DNA of 64,000 nt from Larix kaempferi (GCA_027924585.1 BSBM01000001.1:55841501-55905500); one strand, 5' to 3'; counted from the stretch's first letter, positions 35,219-47,831 are shown. Numbers and translations: made by a program. The notes: generated by a model not told the origin, from the sequence alone.

Positions 35219-37622
35219 AAGCAATTGTTGTCCTCAACGCTTGATTATTTGTGGATTCTTTTTTATGAAGGAATCATCTTCCCATGTCAAATCTTCCACT
35301 GGAAGGTTATTCCATTTGATGAGGTACTCCGTAATAGCTCGATTTCGTAGTTATATAGTCCTTGTTTTAGTGATTTGTTTAGGTTCCAATATGAATCTCC
35401 CTTCTTCATCAAGCTCAGGAAATATCATTTATATTGGGATCGTGTCTCCTAGTACCTTCTTTAATTAAGAAACATGAAAAATTGGATGTACTCTTGAAGA
35501 TGAAGGAAGCTCCAATTTGTAAGCCATACTACCAATCTTCTGAAACACTTTATAAGGACCATAATACTTGGGTGCTAATTTATTGTCCTTATTTAGTTGC
35601 TTGAGGGACATCTTCTTGTAAGGTTGTAGTCTCAGAAATACCCAATCTCCTTCTTCGAAATTTATTTCACTCTGATGTTGATCAACTTGTTGTTTCATCT
35701 TGTTTTGTGACATAGCTAGGTTGTATTTAAGTATATGGAGAACTTCTTGTTGATGCTCTATGTGATCTTCCATGGATTGAAATTTAGATTTTCCCTTTAA
35801 GGGAAATGTGATAGATGGAGGTCGGTACCCATAAAGTGCCATAAATTGAGACTTTTTTATGATGTATGGAACGAAGTATTGTACCACCATTCTGCCAAAG
35901 ATAACCATTTTACCCAATGTGCTTGTTTATCAAATGCAAAGCAACGAATATAGCCTTCCAAGCATTTTTTCACTATCTCAATTTTCCCATCAGATTGAGG
36001 ATGATAAGATGACCTGTGAGCCAATTGGAGTACCCAAACAAGAAAATAGTTTAGTCCAAAATTTTCCAGTGAAAATTGGATCTCTATCGCTTACATGAAT
36101 CTTCGGATTTCCATGTAACTTCCTAAGTCTTTCCAAAAAAGTTGTGGCTACTGTACTTGCATTAAAAGGGTGAGAGAGTGCACACAAATGTGCATACTTT
36201 GTGAGTCTATCAACAACCACAATAATAAAATTCTTTCCTTCTGACTTGGGTAGATCTGTGATAAAATCCATTGATACTTCTTCCCAACACTGGAAAGGTA
36301 TGTTTAATGGTTCTAGAAGTCCCGGGGTCTTAACTGTTTCCACCTTATTCTATTGGAAAACCAAGCACTGGGACACAAACCTTTGAACATCAGATTTAAT
36401 AAATTCCCCAAAAAATTCCTTCTTGACATTGTGGTAAGTTTTTAGGAATCCAAAGTTCCCACCTATAGGAGAGGTGTGTTATTCCGAGAGGAACTTTTGT
36501 TTGAGTTGGGAGTCATTGCATAAATATAAGCGATCCTTATACCATAGTGAATCATTTTTCCACACAAAAGTATCTGATACACTGGGGTCGTCCTGTATCT
36601 TTCGAATGAGCATCCGCACAAATAGGTCATTTTTCCATTCTTCCCTTGCTACTACTACCCAATCAGGTTGTAGAATGGAAATTGCACAAAGTAATGCCCC
36701 AACATCTTCATATTTTCTAGAAAGTGCATCTGCCACCTCATTATGTTTCCCTTTTCGATAGATGATCTCAAAGTCATATCCCAACATCTTGGTTACCCAT
36801 TTTTGTTTCTCTTCTGAAGATAATCCCTGTTCCAAGAAGTATTTAAGACTATCATGATATGTTTTGACCTTGAAGTGTCTACCTATTAGGTAAGGATGCC
36901 ATTTCTTAAGAGCATGTAGAATTGACAACATTTTCTTCTCATAAATGGGCTTCTGTAAGTGCTTTCCCTTGATTGGATGACTTGTGCAAGAAAACGGGTG
37001 TCCTTCTTGCATTAGAACATCACCAATCCCACTTCTTGAAGCATCACATTCCACAATAAAAAAAATTGTGAAGTTTGGTGTGGCCAAAATAGGAGCTTTG
37101 CACATTGCCTCCTTAAGCTATTCAAAAGCCTGAGTTGCCTTTGGAGTACAAGAAAATGCATCTTTCTTCAATAATTTTGTTAAAGGTTCTTCTATTCTTC
37201 CATAGTTCTGAACAAACTTGCGGTAGTACCTTTTTAGACCTAAGAATCCTCGAAGATTCTTCAATTTTTTGGAAATTTTCCATTCCATCATGGCTTTAAT
37301 TTTGTTGGGGTCTACCTTGACACCTTCCTGAGATACAATATGACCCAACTATTCTACCTCCTTTACCCCAAAGAAACATTTGGAAGTTTTTGCATATAGT
37401 TATTGCTCCTTTAGTTGTTGTAGTACCCTGTCAACATGATGAACATGTTCTTCCCAAGACTTACTATAGATTAGTATATCATCAAAGAATACAAGCAAAA
37501 TTTTTCTAAGGAAAGGATTGAAAATTGAATTCATCAAACCTTGAAATGTGGAAGGCACATTCTTGAGACCAAATGGCATGACCAAAAATTCATAATGAAC
37601 TTCATAAGGTTCATTTTTATAA
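35219..37622 (-). pseudogene. Chromovirus (Ty3/Gypsy) pol: RT end, RNase H, integrase, chromodomain
   Basis: Reading leftward from 37622: RT ('[21 protein letters not shown]', '[16 protein letters not shown]' with F-D-D, 'GHIVSQEGVKVDP'), RNase H (37105-36479; 'FFIVECDASRSGIGDVLMQ', 'YRKGKHNEVADALSRK'), integrase (36343-35990; 'FITDLPKSEGKNFIIVVVDRLTKYAH', 'HVSDRDPIFTGKFW'), the post-catalytic region (35917-35465; 'DWVFLRLQPYK', 'LAPKYYGPYKV') and a chromodomain-like block at about 35440-35225 ('TEYLIKWNNLPVEDLTWE'). The 5' LTR, gag, protease and N-terminal RT are absent. At least one frameshift splits integrase near 35990-36000, displacing the catalytic Glu block to another frame, and several stops occur. 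Confidence 0.9.
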
Positions 37623-37639
37623 GGTTTAAGAGTTAAATA

Positions 37640-39832
37640 ACTTTAAGGGTTATAGATATTTCATGGGACTAAGTCTTCAATTTTGGGCTGAAGCCATTAA
37701 TTGTGAAAATTACATAGTTAATCGCACCCCCACTAAAGCTTTATAGGGTATCACACCGAAAGAAGCATGGAGTAAAACTAAACCTGATGTAAGTCTCTTT
37801 TGTGTGTTTGGTAATGAAACATGGGCTCGCATTCCGGATGAAAAACGGAAAGCATTGCAGCCTAAAAGTGAAAAGTGCATATTTGTTGGATATTCTGAAG
37901 ATGTAAAAGGTTATAGACTTCTTCAACCACATTCTCATGATGTAATCATTAGAAAAGATGTTAAATTTGATGAAAATATCTTGGCCCGCGAGCCTAACTC
38001 GACGATTGTGCCATATTTGGCCTGTGAACCTGATTCAACGATTGTGCCTTCTTCTTCTTCCAACTTTCTTGACAGGTTTCCGACTCCAGTTTTTGATGAT
38101 GATAGTGAGGATGAAAATCCACCTCCGCTTGCTCATGTTCCTCCAGGTTCACCAACACAAGTGCTTCCTCAATGGGTCCATTCAACATGTGAAGCAGCTG
38201 GTGATCTTGCCGGTGATCCTAGAGATCAACATTGAACATGTTCTCAATTTCAGCGAACCTCTTCTCTTTTGGCTCAAGTTTTCGAGAATCATGATCCAAA
38301 AACTTTTGCAGAAGCTTCAGGAAATCCAGATTGGGATGTAGCTATGGATGAAGAATATCATTCCTTAATGGCGAACAATACTTGGGATCTTGTACCCCTT
38401 CGAAAAGGAAGAAAACTTGTCAGATGTAAATGGGGTCTATTAAACTAAGTATGCATCAAATGGAACTGTTGAAAGACTTAAGGCAAGGTTAATTGCCAAA
38501 GGTTTTTCCCAAGTTGAAGGGATTGACTACAATGAAACCTTTGCTCCTATCGCAAAAATGAACTCCATCTACCTTGTTCTTTCCCTTGCAGTCTTACATA
38601 ACTGGGAATTCCATCAAATGGATGTCAAGTCTGCCTTCTTACATGGTGATTTACAGAAGGAAATTTACATGGAACAACCTTCTGGATATGTTCAGAATAA
38701 CTCTAGCCTTGTCTACCACCTTAAGAAATCCTTATATGGCCTTAAGCAATCTCCTAGAGCTTGGTATGCCAAAATGGATAGCTTTCTCCTTGACACTGGT
38801 TTTTCTAGATGCCATTCTGACCCCAATGTCTATACCAAGAAAGTAGGAAACCATCTCATCATACTAGTTCTATATGTTGATGACCTTATTCTTACTGGTA
38901 GTGACCCTAAGCTTATAACCCATGTGAAATCCAATCTTAAGAAAAATTTTGAAATGTCATACTTAGGACATTTGCATTATTTTCTTGGTCTCCAAGTCCT
39001 GCAAACCAAAGAAGGAATCTTTCTTTCTCAGTCTAAGTATGCTTGTGACCTTCTTCATCGCTTTCACATGGAAGATTGCACATTAGCCCCTTCTCCCTTC
39101 CAGTCTGGAGTCAAACTTTCTGCCACTTGTACTTCACCTGAAGTAGATGCCACCTTGTATCGTCAGCTTGTTGGTAGTCTCTTATACTTGACTCATTCCC
39201 GTCCTGACCTTTCCTTTGCCATTGGTCATGTTTCCCATTATATGCAAACACCTCATGAAAGTCACTAGAAAGCAGCTAAAAGAATACTTCGATATATTCA
39301 AGGTACAATTCAGTTTGGGATTCATTACAGTACAGGGGGGAAACCTTTGTTGGTTGGTTTCACTGATTCAGATTGGGCTGGCGATCCTGATGATCGAAAG
39401 TCTACTGCAGGTTATGTTTTCAGTCTGGGATCTGGACCTATCACTTGGGCTTGTAAGAAACAACAAGCTCTTGCTCTTTCTTCAGCAGAGGCAGAATATC
39501 AAGCAGTAGTTAATGCCAGCCAGGAAGCTTTATGGATTTGACAGATCCTTTTAGAGTTTGGATTCGAGCAGCAGCAGCCTACTCCACTTTGGTGCGACAA
39601 TCAAAGTGCCATCAAGCTTTCCAAAGATCCAGTTTTACATCAACGCAACAAACACATTGAGCTACATATGCACTTCATCAGAAATCTTGTTCATGATCGT
39701 GTTCTTGAAGTGCTTTTTTTCCCTACAGATGATCAAGTTGTAGACATCTTCACCAAGTCTCTTACAGAAGCAAAGTTTTCTAAACTTCGATCTATGTTAG
39801 GAGTTCAGGAACTTGTCATTAAGGAGGGATAG
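37640..39832 (+). pseudogene. Copia (Ty1) pol 3' half: integrase end, RT, RNase H
   Basis: It starts within integrase ('FWAEAINCENYIVNRTPTKA' with a stop, then 'KSEKCIFVGYSEDVKGYRLL'). A variable linker ('FPTPVFDDDSEDENPPPL') follows, then RT ('AIAKGF...EGIDYNETFAPIAKM', 'WEFHQMDVKSAFLHGDLQ', 'LVLYVDDLILTG') and RNase H ('VGFTDSDWAGDPDDRKST', 'SSAEAEYQAVVNAS', 'LWCDNQSAIKLSKDP', 'HIELHMHFIRN'). It ends at a TAG near 39831. There are stops at about 37744, 38233, 39266 and 39539 and one frameshift near 38435; the RT Y-V-D-D motif is intact. The gag, protease and integrase core are missing at the left junction, so it is 5'-truncated. The 3' LTR follows. Confidence 0.92.
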
Positions 39833-39914
39833 GATTTAATGCCTCCTTCCTTCTCCTAATAGTGTCACTTTTGTAAATCCTTCAATCCTATCCCAAGTTG
39901 TTCTTAAAGGGGGA

Positions 39915-40816
39915 TGTTAGGATATTTAGACACTTAGGAGTTGGTTAAGATCAACTTGTGTAATATATCTGTTAGGGAAAGTGTGTTTCTTTAGTATGCA
40001 TTTGTAAATACTTAATCCAAAGGTCACGATATGTTCCCTACATAGAGTGATCCGACGACTCAACTTCTCTTAGATCATACCTAACCTTGATCCCTAGCTT
40101 AACAACCGATTGGTCCATGATCTCTATTTAAAGAGCATGGAGGGTCATTGTTTAGTTGATCGATTATGAGAATCTCATTTGTAACTTTCTTTCTTTGCAT
40201 AATAAATTGTCTCGTAGAAGCTATTTGGTCGGGGCCGTGGAGTGTTTCCCTCATGAGGGTTTAAACCACGTCAAAACATCGGTGTATCGATCTGTGATTT
40301 GTTTGTGTGAAGTGGTTTCTCTAGGTGTTTAGTCTTTTGGGAGTACCCTGTGTACTCGAACATGCACGTATAAGAAGTTCAACATAGTAACATCCTATTC
40401 TTATATATCTAGGTGGAGGGACAAGGAAAGGAGTATGGGTTCATAGCCTCCTTCCAGTTGGTGTTGTAGAACACATGGAGTTGTAGCTTCATTCAGGTCG
40501 GTGCCTCTAAAACTAGGGGGTCGTTTCCACCTTCTAGTTGGTGTTGGTAAACATAGGAAGTATGTGCTTCTTGAATCTAATGTTTTCATTATAAAAGAGC
40601 ATTCCATGGTTTTATCCCTTTTGGGTTTCCACGTAAAACTTATGTGTGGTCTATGTTCTGTGTTTTGGTGCATATGTGAATGAATGATTTATTTATGGTA
40701 GATGCATAATTGAAGATCAATTTAAGTTCAGATTAATTTGTTAAAGAAGTTAAAAACTATTCATAATTGCACTAATACTAATTCACCCCCCTCTCAGTAT
40801 TAGATAGATTCCAACA
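39915..40816 (+). mobile_element. Copia 3' LTR (902 bp)
   Basis: It begins TGTTAGGATATT immediately after the polypurine run AAAGGGGGA (about 39907-39914) and ends AGATTCCAACA, giving TG...CA with TGTT/AACA inverted ends. The U5 end has the usual C-rich stretch ('ttcacccccctctcag') near 40783. Downstream is Gypsy gag sequence, so the Copia had inserted into that Gypsy element. The short open frames inside the LTR are not genes. Confidence 0.85.
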
Positions 40817-43584
40817 GGGGGTGAGATATCCATCGAACCATGTTGCATAGTGTATTACAATGTGGGGTATGGTGCCAAAAGAAGAATGGAAACATTGTTT
40901 TGTGCACACATTAGACAAAGTTCCAAAAAATTGGTACACCAAGTTGGAGATGCGCAGAGGTACAACACTTTGGGATGAGATTATTCAAAATTTTAAGGGA
41001 AATTTCATTTTTGAAGATGAAGGTCTAGTATTAGATACAACCTTACAGGCTATTAAAGAATTTTTTTGTGGTAGAAGAGATAATTGGGTCAATACCATTA
41101 TGAACCATGCACCTACACCAACCTACCGTGCATGAAGTTCTATAATGTTACAATGTCAATGAAGAAGGATAAGAGGAGGATAATCCAAGCCTCATATAGA
41201 TACCAGACACTGAGGGAGAATGCATAGTAGAAGGACTTGAGTTGGGATCCAGTAGTTACATGAATCCATTGAAGACCCATAAAGTGAACATTTGGACCAA
41301 GCAGAATCCAATTTTTTCCAACATAGGGGGCTATTGGAATGGCGACACAGTTGAGAATATTTTTGACTTATTACGTGAGTACCAAGATATCTTTTCTACA
41401 AAGTTTTCAGAAATGAACGACATTGTAGGAGAACTAAGAGAGATGAAAATCCCCATAAAAGAATATGCTAAACTAGTAAGGAAGAAACCATATCGGTTGA
41501 ATCCAAGATATAGAGAGAGGGTTAAATTTGAGATCGAAAAAATGCTAGATGTAGGAATCGTTGAACTTGTTGAAGAATCAGATTGGATTAGTCCAATGGT
41601 AGTCCAGGATAAGAAGATAGGAGAGATAAGAATCTATGTGTATCTGCGTAAGGTGAATGATGCATGTCAACATGATCCTTTTCCTACACCATTTATAGAT
41701 GAAGTACTGGAGAATGTGGGTGGAGAAGAAGCTTATTACTTTACTGATGGATTTACCAGGTAACATCAGATAAATATTATAGAGGAAGATAGGAATAAGA
41801 TGATGTTTGCGATAGTATGAGGGTGTTACGAATATACAATTTCTCCATTTGGGATAAACAATGCACCTGCAATATTTTTCATGGTGGTTGTCATAGCTTT
41901 TAAAGAATTTATCCACAAAATTTTAGAAGTATACTCAAATGACTAGATAGTGTTTAGTTTGTTGAAGGACCACATTGAGGTCCCTAGGTTGATGTTGGAT
42001 CGATTCATACAATATCATACTTCAATAAACACGAAGAAGTGCATTTTCTGTGCACCGTGTGGTATCTTGTTAGGCTATGTAGTTTGGATACAAGGACTAT
42101 TGGTGGATCTAGTGAATATTGCATTAATTGTGGATTTACCACAACCTACGACAATGTGATAGTTGCACATTGTTTTGGGCCATACAGGGTATTATAATTT
42201 TTTTATTAAAGGATATGTGCAAATCACAACCCCACTCAATAAGCTCTTGAAGAAATATGCCAAGTTTGAAGACAGTCATTACGCAGGAATAGTTTAGAGT
42301 GAGGAGGAGCTGCGTTGAACGAATTTGAAACTCGACGTTTAGATAACTACTCTAGGATCATCACTAGGAGACAGTTTGAAGCAGGCTTCAAACTGTCTCC
42401 TAACGGTGATCCCAGAGTAGGGATCGAAATGTCGATTTTAAAATTCATTCAACGTAGCTCCTCCTCACTATAATATTCCAAGTTCCAATGGACCAAGGAG
42501 TGTCAATAGATTTTGGATATGTTGAAGCAGAAGTTGGTGATTGCACCAATATTGGTATTTCTGGATTTGAAAAAGGAGTTTCATGTACATGTGGATGCAT
42601 CATTAATAATTGTAGGTGAATTACTAGCGCAACCAGAGGAATGAGACTTGGATCACCACATTGTGTTTGCAAGTAGGAAAATGTGAACTGCAGAAAATAA
42701 CTGCACCACTACAGAGTGCAAAGGATTGGAAATGGTTTATGCATTGTAGAAGTTCAAACCTTACTTGTTGGGCTCACAATTTAATATGTATACTGACAAT
42801 TTTGTATTGAGATACCTGCTCAATGAGCTAGTATTAGGGGGAATATATGCAGATAGAAAATCATGTTTCAAGAATATGATTTTGAAGTAGTAGTTAAACC
42901 CAAAAATTTGAGTTCAGGACTGGACCTCTTGTTGCGCATCAATACATGAGCGGATGCATGGATCCTAGATGATAGTTTACCATATGTGCACTTGTTTGCA
43001 GTTGATATCGTGGATGACTATTTTGCATAGATTGCACATTTTTTAATGACTAGAGTCATCCTAGAAGGATACACTAACTCATGGAAAAAGCAATTGGTGT
43101 TAAAGATGAAGTATTATCAGTTTATTGCAGGAAATTTGTATAAGATGGGCGTAGATGGGATTATGTGACGATGTGTCCTAGAACACGAAAGGTCGATGAT
43201 TTTGAAAGAGGCATATGAAGGACTAGTGGCAGGAAGGAACTATGCAGGGAAGGAGATTGCACAAAATATTTTTCGTGTAGGACTGTGGTGGCATACTTTG
43301 CAAAAGGATTCCAAGGAATACTGTCAGGTGTGCAATCGATGTCTGTAAGTGGGTGGGGAAACCATCAAGGAGGGATGAGATTCCCTTGATGCCCCAAGTG
43401 ACATTACAACTGTTTGGTAAGTGGGTGGTGGACTTTGTTGGGACTATTATTCCGCATATGAAGCGGTTAGGAGAAATATACGTCATCACCATGATAAATT
43501 ACTTGTTTAGGTAGGATGAAGAAGAACTAATGAAGGATTATAATGCACATACAATTGCACAATTTCTGTTTGAAAATGTAGTGA
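40817..43584 (+). pseudogene. Decayed Ty3/Gypsy element: gag fragment, RT, RNase H, integrase N-terminus
   Basis: Gag text at 40860-41135 ('VPKNWYTKLEMRRGTTLWDE') is followed after a gap by RT at 41242-42159 ('PYRLNPRYRERVKFEIEKML', 'VEESDWISPMVV', 'DPFPTPFIDEVLENVGGEEA', 'ISPFGINNAPAIFF', 'NTKKCIFCAP'). RNase H follows at about 42480-42960 ('KEFHVHVDASLI', 'YALxKFKPYLLGSQF') and the H2C2 integrase entry at 43150-43350 ('EAYEGLVAGRNYAGKEIA', 'EYCQVCNRC'). The start of the integrase core ('WVVDFVGTIIP') runs to 43584. Protease is missing, probably deleted near 41140-41240. The RT polymerase motif reads 'EVYSND' rather than Y-x-D-D, and more than ten stops are present. It carries a foldback insertion at 42285-42479. 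Confidence 0.88.
42285..42479. mobile_element. Near-palindromic foldback/MITE-like insertion in Gypsy RNase H
   Basis: Nearly the whole 195 bp pairs with itself. The outer arms 'ggaata.ttta.agtgaggaggagct' and 'agctcctcctcactataatattcc' are complementary. Inner blocks pair with a few mismatches, and the centre (42367-42400) is a perfect 16-bp inverted repeat around a 2-bp spacer. It splits the RT/RNase H text between 'LLKKYAKF' and 'KFQWTKECQ'. 'CCAAGTT' on either side (42260-42266 and 42478-42484) may be a target duplication, which would put the left edge slightly further out. No coding capacity. A transcript would form a long hairpin. Confidence 0.75.
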
Positions 43585-44360
43585 CCTGTTGGTAGGAAAA
43601 ACCCTAAGGATTAATCTTAGCTCAATTCAATCCATTTTCTTCCAGAAGACAATATTCCAATCATGTTTTGCAACTCATATTTATAAAATATATATTTTAG
43701 GAGTGCCTTCATAATATTTGACTCTGAAGGTACTCCCATTAAATCAAACATCTTGATCAGAGCATCTGAAGCTAAACATTGAGGACATTGAGTTTGTTTG
43801 ATAATTTTCCTCATACATGAGTTTTGTTTTGATCAAAAGATTGTCGATATGTGTTGAAATTTTTGAATATCCTAAAATCATTGGATTGAATTAATGATAT
43901 AAATATTGGTTACACAAAGTGTGAAATTGATGGTTTATTATTGCTTAGTTTTTTTATCACGCTTTGTGTTATTCAGTAGTCCTCGAGCTTCTTACATTCT
44001 TGATACAGTCATATAGTGGAGGCATTTTGAAGGTAAAGTATGGGAAGTTGGTTACCATAATATAACATGTTGGTATTCATGTAATATCATTCTAATTGAA
44101 ACCCTATTGCGCTAACCTGTAATATTTACCCTACTTCATTGAACCTGCTTATGATAACTTTGTATTGGGATGCATCTCTAAATCGATGATCGAACAAACA
44201 ACTATTGCAAAATCATGATATATCTTCGATACCCTAGCTCAAGCATATTAAAAAAACTCACACGATGAGGTATTTTCGATCTTGAAATTTATTTGAACCT
44301 TGGTATTGGATAAGACACGCTAAATTGGTCGAACCATAAAAATTATGCTTTGACATGGTT
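43585..44360. other. Unassigned sequence after Gypsy truncation
   Basis: The Gypsy integrase text stops near 43584 and AT-rich sequence starting 'tgttggtagg' follows. A 65-codon minus frame (43617-43814) and nothing else is open. No paired terminus, domain or repeat recognised. Confidence 0.4.
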
Positions 44361-45412
44361 ATCATTACATGCTGCTACTTGACTTTGACAAAGGTACAAA
44401 TGTCATCCATAAATATTGATCTGTGTTCCATGATCTTCAAGTTAATGATCTAATTCATTGGTTTTGTGAATCGAGAAACCTCCTACAGATCATGAAACTC
44501 ATTACCCTAAGCGCTTGGAGTATGTTTGAGTATTCGATGTACCTAAACAATATGGAATCGGTTTTTCTTTTGATTGAAGTTCAAGGTTTGAAGGAGAATT
44601 GGTTTCATTATCTCGCTTAGATCTCGGCATTGTATGTTTCTTGTAAGATTATCGCTTATCTAATGGCCCTTATTACATGGTTTGAATTGTGTGGCATTGA
44701 ATACTTAGATATCTGTCAAGAATGCGTTGAGCCTGTAAGGAAGGCGGGTTGGTTTCCCTTTCTGCCAAATTTTTTAGGGTTTGATATAGCAGTCACCCTG
44801 GCATTTGCTACATCCTTTGATGGAACAAATTGCCCTGAGGGTGATGCTGATCTTCACTTGCTGGAGGAATTTGTTTCTCAAGCAACAGAGCTACCTATGG
44901 ATGACAAGAAATGGTTCAAAGTGAAGAAAATGAAGATTCTTGCATGCAAGCAATTCCTGGTTAAATTGAACCAACAAGTTGAGTCCAAATATGGGTTCCC
45001 TTCACGCATGGTGAAGAAGCAGTGGCAATCTCTTCTAGAATTGATAATGAGGTACGTTACTTGTGAAGGGTGCTACTCTCAAACCCACTACTGTCATCTT
45101 AGGTTACTGCTTATTTTCAAATGCCATGCCATCAATATGCTGTTCTATCTTCTCAATAGCCTCCAAAAAATGGCTTAATCTTTTCAGAATAACACGGCTG
45201 ATAAGGAAATTTTTTATTTCACCATGACTTAATTAAGATCCTTGTTTTGCATAAGTTAGCTGAGCTGGGTGATAATTGGGACTCTTTCCTTATGTGCAAT
45301 GACTTCGGGATCAATCAAGAGTGGCCCCATAGTCAACCTAGAACTCGACGTAATCATAGGGGATTTGTTATGGATGAGCCAAGAGAAGAGTTTAGTGATG
45401 AAGATGCAGAGT
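44361..45412 (+). pseudogene. Degenerate ORF, unrecognised plant transposon-like protein
   Basis: One reading frame carries 44423-44620 and, after a TAG at 44618-44620, 44630-45178, giving about 250 codons ('LIHWFCESRNLLQIM', 'WFPFLPNFLGFDIAVTLAFA', 'EFVSQATELPMDDKKWF', 'YGFPSRMVKKQWQSLLELI'). Protein-like text continues in other frames to a TGA near 45410 ('HHDLIKILVLHKLAELGDNW', 'EWPHSQPRTRRNHRG', 'EEFSDEDAE'). The family is unknown to me. The composition and style (aromatic-rich N-terminal part, acidic end) resemble the anonymous ORFs of plant transposable elements. It is broken by one in-frame stop and at least one frameshift. Confidence 0.4.
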
Positions 45413-46263
45413 GACCTCACTCAAAACCCCTTATGAAGCTAACTCTCAGGTAAAAAATGAGGGTTCTCAAATAGGAATAGATAGGTCATTTCCTTCTATT
45501 GCTAACCAAGAATTAGGCCACCATTTCTCAATAGAAACTATTAGTACGTTGTCTTGAAGAGGAAGGTCAAACCAACAAATCTTTGAGCGATAGGGAAACT
45601 TGCAAAATGACTAGGAGTATGACCGTTGCCCTTTTTTCTACAAGAGACTTACATGAATATAACACCCATGTTGTTGAACTTAGCGATTATTCTGAGCATC
45701 ATAGGAATATTGATTTAGTTCACCAGGTAGATCCAAGATTTCTATACAACTCTACCTGTGAAACAAGGGCTAGAAATGCTCAAGGTGCAAATCATTCAAT
45801 TCAGTCAAACCAAGAAGTCGACTAGAAACCTGTTAAATCCAATGACTTAGTTTGGGAACCAATCAACAAAGGCATGGAGGAATCCACCGTAGTAACTCAA
45901 GCACAGCTAATTTGTTCCCTAGAAATCGAGCTTAAAGAGGCCTAGCTGATTAATAAAATAGTGAGGGAAGAAATTGAAAATATCAAGGCTAAGTTAGTTT
46001 CCTAGATTGATAAATGGATCACTATGAAAGGTAAAAAGGACAAGTATAAAACTCTCAGAAGGACTCTATTTCTAAAGAACCAGAATTTGCTCAAACAAAT
46101 TAGGATTAGAAATAAAAGGGTAATTAAATTTACAGCCAAGTTAACTGAAGCAAGAAGGACTGTTCCAGTCCAAGTGTGCTTCAAACCGTCACATAGAGCC
46201 CGATTTTCACAAACAGTTGATTGCTTGATTTTGGTTCAATTTTGTTTTTTCTCTAGGGTTTAA
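45413..46263 (+). pseudogene. Degenerate charged / coiled-coil ORF
   Basis: 45583-45825 and the frame continuing through stops to 46263 encode a charged, Q/E/K-rich protein ('LICSLEIELKEA', 'NKIVREEIENIKAKLVS', 'LRRTLFLKNQNLLKQIRIRN'), probably coiled coil. Internal stops are TAG or TAA ('VD-stop-KPV', 'KEA-stop-LIN', 'LVS-stop-IDK'). It may be the 3' continuation of the preceding ORF, which would match the globular-then-coiled-coil layout of the relic at 22671-25937. Confidence 0.35.
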
Positions 46264-47521
46264 GGCATCAACTGTTACATGTAATATTGGTCACTTTGTT
46301 TGTTTATTCTTAATTAAGTATGTTGTTATGAGGATACCTACAGAATCAAAGATTCTTTATGCATCCTTACATTATTATATTTCTTTCACAACATTTTATT
46401 TATTAATTTTTGATCTTTTGAATTGTCATAGGTTTCATTTTTTGGTCTTCATTGGCGGTTGTTCGTCGCCTCCAGGAAAATTTGACATATATCCTGATCC
46501 TTCCCGATGATTGATGCTGATATTGAGACTAAATTCACATTCCCTTATACATACTCCAACTTACTCTCTTCTATTTTGGTCAAGGAAGTTTCTAAAATCT
46601 TGAGTTCAATAACGACTTCAATCAAAATGGCTCACTGCTAGCATTGTCTAGTAAGTTCATTTCTACTACTCTCTTCGTCGATCTGGAGCTGTCCCTGGAA
46701 TAATTAAGTTTGAGGGTGCTTCTCATGTCAAGTGTTGACAACTTTTAAGTGTCGAAACTCCATATCATGATGAGTTTACTCTTGTATATCATGTCTAGTC
46801 TATGTGGTCTTTGTTTCTTGAATGCCATTTAATGATAGTTACTTTGGGGATTGCTATATAACAGAAGTCCGGTCATAAGAGAGGGGGTTCGGATTCTGGA
46901 TACTAGAAGGAAATATTTGGAATAGTTATAGTTCTATTTTAAAATGCTTAAACCTTTTTTTTTTCTGGATTTATCTGATGACAATTTTAATGCACTAATG
47001 AGGACTGCTATGCTACTAGAGGTTTTCTCACATACATATATACACTGTATCTTTCTCTGATATTTTCTCTGTATTTACTTTATCATATGCATGTATATAC
47101 TGAGTTATCACATGTGTATTTGATCTTTAAAGAAAATCGAACTTACATGCTCTTTTGGATCCTTGTGAATTTAGTCAAATGTTATCATAATAGGTTTTCA
47201 TTTCCTGTTATTTTATGATTTGTTTAAATTAATATTTTCACTACCCTTAAACATATGCTTACTTTGTTAAATACGTTATAAGGTGTAATTATATTTGACA
47301 CAAGTCTGATTTTGCATGATCGTTAACTTTAATTGATTTTGTATCTGGAATTTTATATATTATTCATTTCATAGAGTTTGTTATTTTCTTATGAAATGCA
47401 AATTTAGGTTACATTTTGGCTTTAGAGGATGTCTATGTTCTAAAATTTATCCTTAACAGTGAATATTCAAACTCAGAATTATATTTTCATTTATGCTCTT
47501 GGCCAAGATAGGGAACGTATG
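46264..47521. other. AT-rich intergenic stretch, no gene seen
   Basis: Only short frames (e.g. 46328-46510), with no motif. No repeat or terminus recognised up to the LTR start at 47522. Confidence 0.45.
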
Positions 47522-47815
47522 TGTTAGGAAAATAGACTTAGTTTATTCCTAGTTAATTTTTAGCAGCTACTAAATCTCATTTATAGTTAGGATAGGAACT
47601 AGATGTAGGTTTCATTAAATTCATTTTTTGATAATTAGTTGTAGTAGCACGGAAATAGGTACTTATAAAAAACCAAAGAGACTTTCTATTCGGAGAGCAA
47701 ACCACACAGGGTAACAAGACCTTGAACTTGGGAAAAAAATCTATTCTAAACAGACGCAAGGTTGCATTACGTCTTTCGTGTGGGGTTTTTTTTTTTTTTC
47801 TTTTTTTTTTTCTGT
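47522..47815 (+). mobile_element. Probable 5' LTR of a Gypsy-like element
   Basis: It starts TGTTAGGAAAATAGAC and ends in a T-rich run (47784-47811) just before a primer-binding-site-like sequence. The start fits LTR form, but the end reads ...CTGTA rather than CA, so the right boundary is approximate. The gag frame starts 70 bp further on. No second LTR lies in the window to confirm it; the element is interrupted at 49590. Confidence 0.5.
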
Positions 47816-47817
47816 AG

Positions 47818-47831
47818 TTGGCGACCCGACT
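47818..47831 (+). promoter_or_regulatory. Primer-binding-site-like sequence
   Basis: 'ttggcgacccgac' follows the LTR end directly. 'TTGGCGAC' starts are usual for the tRNA-Arg-type primer sites of plant Gypsy elements. The match is short and partial. Confidence 0.4.
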
